A stretch of DNA of 64,000 nt, taken from assembly GCA_030248135.1 (NCBI GenBank), contig JASANC010003250.1, positions 25,230-89,229 on the forward strand. The letters are read 5' to 3'. Under the pieces are notes generated by a model that saw only the letters and a program-made list of their open reading frames with translations, searched no databases and had not been told where the DNA came from. Positions 23,828 to 33,669 of this stretch are shown here, piece after piece. This stretch comes from Theristus sp. LFF4_11 (taxonomy: Eukaryota > Nematoda > Chromadorea > Monhysterida > Xyalidae). The translations under genes and the position numbers were made by a program. Position 1 is the stretch's first letter. Every line of letters begins with the position of its first letter.

Positions 23828-25815
23828 ATGGCTGGAGATCGTTTGTCAGCCGGCATCCTGGCGCAGGCGCACTGCATCAAGTGCCCCTCAGAGGCGACCG
23901 TCTGCGGCATTGACCCACTGCGTGCTCGTTATTGTCGACAGTGTTTCATGCAAATGGTCAAGTTAGTCAACGCTGCGCTTGTGTCGTTCTCAGCAGAAGC
24001 GTCCCAGTGTCGTTGCACTGTTCGATGGACGAGTTTTTTTGATTTTGCGCTTTTTTGAAATTGACACTTTTCGAGTGCTAGTGGCAGCAGGTTTCCCCAC
24101 CCTCGGTCACAGTTCATTGTTGTTTTTCGCGTGGTTTTACTACTGAACAGAACCATGCAGGCACAAATTTCGCAAATCGTTTGGCAAGCAGCGTGTCTTC
24201 CGCGAGTACGGTGCGGAGCCGGTGCTCGTTGACTTCGATGGCACTCATCACTCCGTTGCTTTGCTTCATCTGATCAGGGTAGACGGGTTTTTCGAGATTT
24301 CCATCATTTCTCATTTCTTTTTTCGTTTCACAGACATCGGTCGAATATTCAGTTGGAATTATTGGTCATAATTATGGATGGTTAGTGTTTTCTTGACGGT
24401 TGGTATATCCTCCCATTGTTCGTTTATGTTCCAAATCCCTTTGCGAACCGTTTCTCAGGACGGCCAAAACGAAGCACCCGCGAAACGCCTCGTTTGGAAG
24501 CCCGTGGTCTTGTGTATCATCACCAAACTTGACTCGGACCAAATCGCGCACACAAGCAACAGACTGTGCGAAGTGATTTGCGAGTTTCAAGCGACCATGA
24601 CGCTGCACGTCTGTCATTTGGCGCAGATCTTTGACAGCCAAACTGAGCGTTGCTTCGTGAATGGGCTGGACGTGACGCATGTGCCTCGTTTGCGCGCTCT
24701 GTTGGAGGCCGTCAAGGATAAATCAGCAGCTGAAGAACTCTTGAATCGTTTGCGCACCAAATTTCTGTATCGAATTGCCGAATCATCTCAGGTTGCCCGT
24801 TTTTTTCAGCATTTCTATGTTTGCGTCTCCTTGTTTGTTTCATTGCCCTTTTTACAGATGAAACGAATTTTGGTGTCGGCCGGTGCGGATGTGTTGGCGA
24901 AACGCGCGTTTGATGTGATGTGCTTTGGACGTGGCGCACAGCTGCACCAGGAAACTGCCGTGGTCAGTGGTTGGTTGTGCTCTGTTGCGTTTTTTTTATT
25001 TATTTGTTCGCGCGCCGGTTCCGGAAACCCTAAGGTGTACCAAACTCCGGCGGAAACGGGCAATACTGCCCCGAGCGAGCCCAATAAATTCTCGGCTCTG
25101 GAGAGAGTAGACCATTAGATATTATTGGTCACATTGGTTTTTCCATTATGTGTCTTGTCCGCAGCGGAGTCCGAACTTTCCACCTACAGAACGGTAGACG
25201 AAAGCCCTACCCTGCGCTACAGACGCGTTTCTTTGTTTATGGATCCATTGCATTCGTCGAATTATTTTGCGATAAGCAGTTGACTCCGATAAAGCTGCAT
25301 GAACCGCATGTGACACGGTGACTCATGTGAAATTTCATATCATTTTCTCAGTCTCAGTTTCGTGCATTTCCAGAACGTTGCATGTCTCTCAGGTGGACGA
25401 TCGTGCGGGCGCTGGCACGCTGCTGGTGCGTCCACTGCACGACGTTGCCGTCCGTGAGGCTGCGCTGTACAACCGATTTGCAAGCATGCTGCACTTGGTG
25501 GTGTTGCCGAGTGTGCAGCCGACAGACGCTGGCGCACACACCGAAACACTGCACACGGTGACCAACGACTTCGTGAACCGACTGCAGGCCACACATGCAG
25601 CCACGATTCCAACGCTGCTGCGAACGGTCGAAAAGGTGCACGCCTCGGAGACGGCCGCTGAGAAGTGCAAGCTCTGCTATTCGCATGTGTTGCCGGGTGC
25701 GGCGACTGATGATGAGCAGGGACGCACGCTCTGTGCTGCTTGTCACCGGCTGTTGACCGTGGATGTGCCCGATCAAACGTTACTGCCGTGCTGTTTGCGT
25801 GCGCAATCGCTGTGA
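23828..25815 (+). CDS. CTU2: Cytoplasmic tRNA 2-thiolation protein 2
   Basis: Partner of CTU1 (NCS6) in the complex that puts sulfur on C2 of wobble uridine 34 in tRNAs for Lys, Glu and Gln, using URM1 thiocarboxylate made by MOCS3. Starts MAGDRLSAGILAQ. The N-terminal CIKC...CGI...YCRQCFMQM cysteine pairs and the following HKFRKSFGKQR are typical of CTU2. The middle exon from about 24460 holds LCIITKLDSDQIAHTSNRL and NRLRTKFLYRIAESSQ; the next has MKRILVSAGADVLAKRAF. The last exon (about 25394-25815) has TLLVRPLHDVAVREAALYNR, a CKLCYSHVL...TLCAACH zinc-type pair and LLPCCLRAQ before TGA. A minus-strand SINE lies in the last intron. The short exon near 24334 is uncertain. Confidence 0.88.
25008..25210 (-). 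mobile_element. tRNA-derived SINE, family A, minus orientation
   Basis: Reverse complement of the 14927 element: the body GGCGGAAACGGGCAATACTGCC comes first on the plus strand, and the degenerate tRNA-like head (GCGGAGTCCGAACTTTCC region) is distal. It is diverged from the POLR2F copy, so it looks older. Lies in the last CTU2 intron. Confidence 0.75.
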
Positions 25816-26043
25816 TGCTTGTTGGCTGGCTTGGCCATGTGCATGATTTCACATTGTTGTTACTTGTTATTCATGTTCACGTTTGTAATTTGAGAAAAAA
25901 ATCGATTATTCATTGGACAGCTCACTTGGTGCTTGGCTTGCTTTATGGTCGCATAAGCCAGTTCGAGAAAATACCTTGTTGTTGATAACGCTGTTGTGTC
26001 GTTTGTACGAAAGCAGCAATTTTGAAGCAACCAGCCGGAGAAA

Positions 26044-29000
26044 ATGGGCAACGAAATCTGTGAAAACGTGCCGGACTCTGTGCTGCTGCGTGTGTTTGGC
26101 TTCTTGGACTTTCGTTCGTTGCTGAGGGCCGGTGGTTCGTGCAAACAGTGGTACAGGGTGGCTAATGATAGAACGCTGTGGCGCAGGTCGGTGGAAAGGT
26201 TTTTGCATATGGTCGGTTTGCGTAACAATGCATTTGGATTTGTGATCATCTTGGAAATCCGATTTAGGTTGTTCATCAAAGACTTCGGCCTTGCCGATGA
26301 CGTCTCACTAACGAAACTGGTAATGAACGCAACCGAGAAAACCGATGAGTTGACGGTCGCTGAATATAAAGCTGGTTAGTTTGGTGAAATTGGACAAATT
26401 CCATCACGATCCAAACTAACCCGTCATTAAGAAGCTTGTTGAATTTGCCGTCGCAGAACTGATCGCGAGTCTCACGTGGTATGACGAGTACAAACGACTG
26501 CACTGGCTGAGTCCGCTCATCGAAAACTGTTGCATTCGACAGCACGCAGACGAGGTTCCGTGAGCATGAATGTCACTTTGGCACTTTGTTTCCGATGTTA
26601 TGATCATTTTTTTACGGATTGTGTCATGGTTTAGGTGCTGCACGTCAGTTTCGCATCAAACGGACGCTACTTTGTGACGTGCTCAAAAGACGCGCATGTG
26701 AAAGTACGGCGAGCAATGATTTTGATGCGTTTTGGGTTTCAGTTTTGTGTTTTTTTTGTTTCTGGTTCCGCGTCTCGTCGCATTTGCATACTGTACATGG
26801 AAAGACCGGTAGTTTCTTGCTTGATGCGGCAATTCAAATAAGTCTCAAGTGACTCTGTCGTTATCTCAGGTACTCGGTTCACTTGGACCAATTTGAATTG
26901 CCGAGTTCTGCATGAAGCTGGTTTGCTATCTATGCAGAGTCGCACAGCTAGAAAAGGCATAATGATTTTGTTGCAAATGTAGCCGGGTTTGGTCAAAACT
27001 GGCACGGTTCAAGTGCACTGTGGTTGTCTTTTTCTTGTCAATTGCTAAGCCCAATACTCAAGCTTTCACGACTCAAGTGCTTCAAGTGCACATCACTGAT
27101 GAGGCCAGCCCCCTTCTACACATGAGGTTGGCCAGACAACCAGACAACTTGGGTGATGTGCGTTGCAGCTGTTCCGCGCGGACACAGCAACATGCGAGCT
27201 GGCGATGCAGGTGGACATGCGCGAGAAGCTGCGATGGCGCTACACTCAATTCTCGCAGTTCAACGCCACTTGCGAGCTGCTGCTCGTTTCGGGCGTGCAC
27301 AATCCGCGCACCAGCACCGCCGGCGAGATTGCGATCTACTATGTCGATGGTGAGGGCGGCGTTGTTGTGCTTGGGATTTTAGGCGATGTTTTTAGCCAGG
27401 GCTGACCCAGAGGCGCGTACAGAACGCCGTTCAGTAGGGCGCACATCGAGTTTTCTCTGTCATTAATTGCCTATACACCCCTCGGCGGGGCTCGATCCCC
27501 CGAGCGCACAGACAATAGTCTAACGCACTACCACCAGGCCACGAGCGGTGCTTAGGTCGAGACGCCGCTTGTTTGTTGGTTTTTGATTTGGTTTACATTC
27601 ATGTTTGAAACGCACGGAATGCACCGTTGCACTGTGACTGCGCAGAAAGCGAGCAGCGTCTGTCGTTCCGGTGTCGTGTGTACAACCGTCCGTACGACGT
27701 GTTCGGCTGCTGGTTCGATGGCGCGCACGTGCTCTCCGGCGAGCATTTCGTGCTGAATGCGGGCGCCGTCGTAAGTGAAACATGCTCCACTGAACTGTGC
27801 CTGTTTCTGGCGAGCCTACGCGAAAACTGTAGGCTGCATCGAGTTCGGCATGCCCGCAGTCAGGGAGCACAGCTCAGAAGCACTCACATCAATCAGTTCA
27901 TTGCCTGTGCTTTGCAGTGTCTGGTAAAAATGAATTGAAGTTGACTGTGTGTTTCGCTGTTGCTCAGTTTCCGTTCGGCTCCAGCGTCTCCCACCTGTGG
28001 CTCTGCAAGGCATCGCAGGACACGCACTCGGAGCGCACGGCTGTCATTGCGCCCATGTACAAGTGCGTTCGTAGTTCTTGTTTGTTTTGTTGTGTTTTGT
28101 TGACCCGAGCGAATCTGAATGTTGATCTGCAGATTTTTCAATCGAAACGGCGCTAACTTGCGCATGATACTGTGCAGCGACTTCGTGACACAGCACGTAC
28201 GGGATTCGCTGCTTCTGGTCGATCTGGTGATGTCGCAACGCAAGGTGCATTGCAGAGTTGCAGTGCGCTGATTGGCTCTTGTTATAATGCAGCAACAAAT
28301 AAACTGTGCTATTGAGCTCACAAGTGAAACCTGAATGTGAAAGCCGTTTACTTTACGCAGGCGATTCTCGACCCGAACAACCAGCTGAACGACGCGGTGT
28401 CCTTGCAAGCACTGAAGTCAATGAACACATCCGAGTGGCATGCCGTTCTGTACGGCGACGACGTGCAACGCATGGCACAGGCGCCCGACTACCCGAGTGG
28501 CAGCGGCGTCAGCAAATGTGCAAACTGCAAACTCAGACATCAGAACGTACTCAACGGTGAGATGAACGTCTGCTTATTCTTGTCAGAGTCTGTGCTTTGC
28601 TGATTGCTGTTTGATTTCAACTGGTCAATTCTGCCAACCAACGTGGTGTACTCATTTGGCGGGAGTTACCGAACTTTGAATGAACTGATGAATAGTGCCT
28701 GCTGCCCGATTTCAGAGGCAACGGCCTCAAGCTCCACTGCTTCCACATCAACAGCGCCCGTTGGCTGTGGTTGCATCTGTCACGGTTCAATCAGTGACCG
28801 ACTGTTGATCTACACCAGTGGCGATCGCACCTATACACCGCACAAGGTCAACTTTTATAGAGTTTTTGCGTGTCACAGGTTGAGCTTAGAATTGTGCATT
28901 TATTGTTTATTTATTTCTGTGTCAGGTTTCCTTCAAACTAGTCAATGGCGAGCAAGTGCTGAGTCGTATCAACGCCGACGTGTTGTCGGATGAACGCCGC

Positions 29001-30942
29001 GCGCTGGTCATGGAACGCTTTGAGTGCGTCACACTGTGAACGCATGTCACCTAAAGCAGCATTCATGAAGCAGTATTTAGTGACCGTGTAGCTATATTTT
29101 GCCACAGCTATGCGTCACTGAATACTGCTTCATGAATGCTGTTTTACCAGTGTCAATACACTCCGCCTGATCAAGTCGTTTGCACATTTCAGAGCATTAC
29201 GCCAGCTCGAGTTGCAGAAACAACACGAGGCGACTGAGAGCAACAATGCAGCGGCGGCATTTGAGGCGGTTTGTTGCCTGTTGAATGTTGACATTCGATT
29301 AAAATAGAGTTCGATTGAAATTTGAAAATAGATATGCAGTGTTTTTAAACATGTTGTTTTATTTATTTTTTTGGTTCTGCGACTTAATCGTTTGTAGACG
29401 TAGAAATGAAATTGGTTTCATGCTTGATGCAACAATAGTGGTGGGTGACCCACTCGAATGTCAGAAACTCAAGTCACTTACGACCGATTTTTATTTCCCG
29501 CGTCACTCATGAAACGTCGTCCCCATCTGTGCGCGCATTGAGTCGCAGAACCAAAAGAAAAAAGTTGAAAACTGACGCAAAGCAGTGCAGCCACGGCCAT
29601 GGCGTTTATTCAAACTTGTGCTGTACAGCAGCCACCAGCGCACGGTGCCTTGGAGCAACCGATGGACATGGATGATGAGGAGGATGAGGAGCAGCACGTG
29701 CTCAATGAGGCCGGCCTGCACGAGTTGCCTGGTGACTTCGAGCAATTGATGGACTCGTTTGACCAGCCTGACCACTCGATCGACATGCATGGCCACATCG
29801 TTGGCATGGCGCTTAGTCATTGTAAACGGTGTGCTCGGGTTACGCTTGTTTTTTTTGAATTTTCAGCGCAACAAACAAAATATAAAACTTCTGTAACGTG
29901 GCAAATGTCATGCAGATTGTCGAGCGATATTGAATGAGCACACAGCAATTGCTAACGAATGCGCGTTCATTTTTTAATGTTTCAGTTATTTGTTTGTGAA
30001 CGTGCGTCCGTGGCCACCCGACGCTGAGATCGTGAACCCCTGGAATCCGCCCGCCATTTCCACTCAGGTTTGATTGATTTGAGAAATAAAGCAAAAAATT
30101 GTCAGGAAATAATACTGCTGCGTTGTCACGGGGTGCCTGTTTCCCATGAACAACAGTGATCTTGTGTTTCTTTGCAGATCGAAGTGCGCGTGATTGACTT
30201 AGCGACGCTGACACTGCACGAGACGCAAGTGTTCCGTGGCCACCGCGGCTTCACCATGAATGATCAGTGTTTTTTCATCTTCCTCGATGCGAATGATACG
30301 CATGTCGCCAGGTGTGTTCATCCATGATGATCAACAAGTGATGATTCCGATTGACGTGCTGTGTGTGGCAATTGGCGTACTGTAAATGCCAAATGGCGCT
30401 CTCTGCATGTCAACTGGCGTACTGTACTGTAGATGTCAATTGGCGTGCTGTACATGCTAATTGGCTTGTTGTAGTTTTCAATTGGCGTTTTCTTTACGTC
30501 AATCAGCGTACTGTAATTTCAGTTGGTGTACTGCTCTTGTCAGTTGGCTACTGCTCTTGTCAGTTGGCTACTGCTCTTGTCAGTTGGCTACTGCTCTTGT
30601 CAATTGGCGTGCAGCAAATGTACATTTTGACACACTGTGATGTCAGTCTACATGCGTGCTGGTTTCAGTGGCAGCGAGTGCGGTCGTGCGTGCGTCTGGT
30701 CACGTGACTACGGCTGTGCCGTTGGCACTCTCGAGCACAACTCGGTCGTCAACTCAGTGGCGTTCAACCCGTCTGACGCGCAGATGCTGGTCACCGTCTC
30801 CGACGACCGTTGCATAAAAGTGTGGCGATCACGGAGACGCACGACACAGCTGAGAGCACAGCTGGCTTGCGGGGCGCCTTCGCCGTCGCAGGAGAAGCCG
30901 GCGTCGCCTGTGTATTTGATCAAAAAGGGCGTTGACAAATGA
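26044..30942 (+). CDS. FBXW5: F-box/WD repeat-containing protein 5
   Basis: Substrate adaptor of cullin-RING ubiquitin ligases. Starts MGNEICENVPDSVLLRVFGF, an F-box continuing through GSCKQWYRVANDRTLWRR. WD-repeat exons follow: VSFASNGRYFVTCSKDAHVK (about 26640), RWRYTQFSQFNATCELLL (about 27226), VYNRPYDVFGCWFDGAHVLSG (about 27679), FPFGSSVSHLWLC (about 27969), and AILDPNNQLNDAVSLQAL (about 28360). The SISDRLLIYTSGDRTYTPHK segment and IDMHGHIVGMALS match FBXW5 landmarks. The last WD exons carry NDQCFFIFLDANDTHVA and LEHNSVVNSVAFNPSD...VSDDRCIKVWRS. Many exons; borders around 29200-29590 are unclear. Introns contain a SINE, a hairpin MITE and a minisatellite. The start is 228 bp after the CTU2 stop. 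Confidence 0.88.
26849..26950. mobile_element. Partial 200-bp MITE remnant (FBXW5 intron)
   Basis: Resembles the right half of the CTCAATGCG-ended MITE in its AGGTACTCGG, CCAATTTGAATTG and CATCTATG-like (CTATCTATGCAGAGTCGC) blocks, but with heavy divergence and no intact end. Confidence 0.4.
27376..27546 (-). mobile_element. tRNA-derived SINE, family B, copy 1
   Basis: On the minus strand the head reads CGTGGCCTGGTGGTAGTGCG (A box) and GGGGGATCGAGCCCCGCC (B box), then a body with TGCCTATAC-type and ACAGAGAAAACTCGATG blocks. It is distinct from family A in both head and body. Intronic in FBXW5. A second copy is at 39150-39327. Confidence 0.85.
29053..29145. mobile_element. 90-bp hairpin MITE, copy 5 (FBXW5 intron)
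   Basis: AAAGCAGCATTCATGAAGCA...TGCTTCATGAATGCTGTTT, flanked by TA. It has the inner TTTAGTGACCGTGTAGC/GCTATGCGTCACTGAA pair. Confidence 0.85.
30350..30620. repeat. Minisatellite of about 20-30 bp units (FBXW5 intron)
   Basis: Repeated units around TCAATTGGCGTACTGTA. The array ends in exact 20-bp units of TCAGTTGGCTACTGCTCTTG, four times in a row (about 30539-30600). Units at the left are diverged, while those at the right are nearly identical and so more recent. Confidence 0.85.
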
Positions 30943-31297
30943 TGTGCAACTTGTGGACAGACATTGCTTGTCGCTTTGTTTCGTTTTCAAGGAACGACAA
31001 GTGGTACAGTATGTGATGTGATGCGTTTGCTCATGTGCTCTGTTCGTTTCGGTGACTGCTGCTGCAAACCCTTTGTTTTCACAACCTCTTTTTGACCTTC
31101 AAACCTCACCAATAATTTTTGCGTGTTGCACTATTGATAATGGGTGTTGGTTGAATGAAGTGATGAAAGTGACGATCAGTTGCTTTGTTGGTTGGGCATG
31201 TGAAACCAATTCCTTTGCACATCGGATTCCATATTTTTGCTGTTTTCTGTTATTTTCCACGAACAAGATCGGTTCTGAAGGATTTCAAGCAGCCTTA

Positions 31298-33669
31298 ATG
31301 GAGCCCTCTGCAAGTGGCATCACGTTGATCGAAGGTTGGTCAACGATTGCTATGTTGTTGGTGACATGAAATCTGTGCTTCAGTTTTTCACGTCACTTGT
31401 TTTTACGCAGATTCAACAGAGTGCAGTGGCTATCCAGTAGCTGTGTGTTTTGCTCGGAAGCTGCAGCGAACGCAGTCCATCGTATTCTGTCGGTGTGAAC
31501 AACGCCACTTGCCTTCGGCTGATTTATTGTGAGCTGCGCTGCGAATTTTAGTTTGGCTGAGATGAGACGCACAATTGGCAGATTGTTCGGGTGTACTTTT
31601 TGAATCTTTTAATCACTGCACATTTCAACCAATTTCCAGAGACTGTCAAACGCTGGACTGGCGAGTGGCCTGCTTGCAACTGAGTCTGCAGCAGCTGCTT
31701 CAGCAACTTGTCGATTACATGAACGGCCAGCCATTTGGCGACCACTCTGTGTGTGTCTTGATTGATTCCGTGGCGTCACTTTTGTCAGAGGCGGTCGGTT
31801 TCAAGCAAATCGACGATTTGGTACAGTGGCTGCAACGAGTGCTTGGTTTACGACAAGGCAAGGGATAGATTCTCTGGCGAAGAAAATGTAGCAAATGCAT
31901 GGTTTTTTTTGTTTGACAACACTTGTATGCACCCCCTCTTTGAATCACAACCAACAAATCAGTCTTGTTTTAGTGGCATCTGTGATCGTCGTCGCCCATG
32001 CGGATCTGCTTGTTGACTGTGCATCGCGTGCCAGTGCGTTGCGTCGTCTGCGTTACCCTGCCAGTGTGCGTGTGCGCCTGAGCACTTTTGAGACGGCTCC
32101 GAAACTGCGACAACCGATCGCTGAATACTGCAGCGTGAGACCGACGGGCAAAATCGATACAAAGGTCGCTTGAAACAATTTTAATGTGTTGCGCATTCAG
32201 TGATTGTCCAATGAGCAGTGAATGGTGTAACATCAAGCGTTGCGATTCTGAAATTCAAAATCTAGACTTCAAGTAGCGAGAGAGTGGCGATTTACTGGAC
32301 TGGAGAACAACCAAGATTACAGGGAAAAGATCACGTTATATAGCAGAGTAACACTCAATTACAGCTAATTACAAATAATAATTACGATAATCACCCATCA
32401 TTAACTTCTCCCCCATCAACGAAAAGAGAGACAGGGAGAAGCCAAATCACAAAATCTCCCTATTTTCAATCACAAATCATTTAGCCGTCCATTCACCACG
32501 TCCTATGACCACCACATCTCCATCCTCGGCACACGCTCGGCCGGAAACGCTCCACACATCGGCACTGCGGCCATCATCTCATCACGACTCGATGCTCGGC
32601 GCTCGTTCGGCAGCCAGAAGCACGTGAAACTCGGCACCTTGGCCTCGTCGCAGTCCTCGCGACGCGTCATCGCCCATTGGCTGACGTTCATCTCTCGGCA
32701 CATCCTTGGCCGGATACTTGACTGCTGGTCGCTGCGCTGATAATACGCCAAACTCCGCTGCGTGAACGGTTGTCTCCTTCTCGTCCATCGAACGTCCCAA
32801 GTGCTGCGAGCCATTTCCTCCGCGGTTGCTCGTCTTACCACACGCGCTGCCATCTCGCGGGCCAGCGACAAAGCCATAACAGGTCATATGGGACAAAGTC
32901 GCGCCTTCCACGGCATAAAGCGACAAAACAAGTCGTGCCCAAACAGGGTAAACACGACAATAAATAGCAGCAGACGACCACAGAAGGCCGGTCATGATGA
33001 CCGCCTACGTGCCACGCTCAACGGCGGGCTCACCACTTCAAGTAGCGAGAGAGTGGCGATTTACTGGACTGGAGAACAACCAAGATTACAGGGAAAAGAT
33101 CACGTTATATAGCAGAGTAACACTCAATTACAGCTAATTACACATAATAATTACGATAATCACCCATCATTAACTCTAGCACAATGATTCGAGTATCAAT
33201 GCTACTGAGTATCAAGGCTGCCTCGTTTTGACAGTATCAATCAAAACACAGCCAGTGAGCACATTTCGCGCAATTTCAGTGGTTTTCGTTCGACGTGTCC
33301 CCTGCCACATTGACGCTCACATCGGTTCGCCCATTCGACCGTCTAGCAGCTGGTCTCTCCCGTCTGTCAGTGTCCACCGATGCCACCGTCGCCAGCAGCA
33401 GTGTCCAACAGCAACAACACCAGCCACCGGACGCTGCGTTCGCCGGCGCAGTTCCATTTCAGATGGCAGTGACGAAGTCGAGCGAGCGACGTGCGAAAGC
33501 AGCCACCGCACTGCCGCATGTCGCTGCACAGCAGCACCAAACCGACGCTCTGCCGTCGATCGCTGATGGTGAACGCAGAAAGCTGCGCGTCGGCGGCCAG
33601 GTGATCTACGAGCCAGACGCTGCCGATGATGTGGACGAGGAAGACCCGGATGATGACCTGAATGTGTGA
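31298..33669 (+). CDS. ELP5: Elongator complex protein 5
   Basis: Subunit of the Elp456 ATPase ring of Elongator, needed for cm5/mcm5 modification of tRNA wobble uridine 34. The product starts MEPSASGITLIE and continues with SGYPVAVCFARKLQ (about 31412), an exon with HSVCVLIDSVASLLSEA (about 31642-31860), and one from about 31974 with VASVIVVAHADLLVD, reminiscent of the RecA-like fold of Elp4/5/6. The last exon (about 33283-33669) has FQMAVTKSSERRAKAATALP. It ends GGQVIYEPDA...DEEDPDDDLNV, the acidic tail motif shared by ELP5/Iki1 proteins and the main support for the call. The 0.9-kb LTR element at 32266 sits in the last intron without breaking the splice phases. Poorly conserved family, so the N-terminus is tentative. 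Confidence 0.75.
32261..33179 (-). mobile_element. Miniature LTR retrotransposon (TRIM/LARD-like), very recent
   Basis: Two direct 141-bp repeats, 32266-32406 and 33035-33175, differ by one base and enclose about 630 bp. CTAG flanks both ends (32262-32265 and 33176-33179), a 4-bp target duplication. Read on the minus strand, the LTR starts AGTTAATG. The sequence after the first LTR, TGGTGAGCCCGCC, has the TGG start of a tRNA primer site. The sequence before the second LTR, GGGGGAGA, is a polypurine tract. The interior has no reverse transcriptase or integrase frame, only one or two gag-sized minus-strand frames of about 125-137 residues without recognisable domains. Inserted in the last ELP5 intron. 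Confidence 0.88.

Noticed and set aside
27470..27546. tRNA gene on the minus strand
   Set aside because: Same argument: the tRNA-like head is joined to a conserved body shared with 39150-39327, so it is a SINE.
14760..33669. Claim of a true operon with spliced leader
   Set aside because: Spacing is suggestive, but no leader sequence or polycistronic signal can be proved from genomic DNA alone, so it is listed only as a hypothesis.
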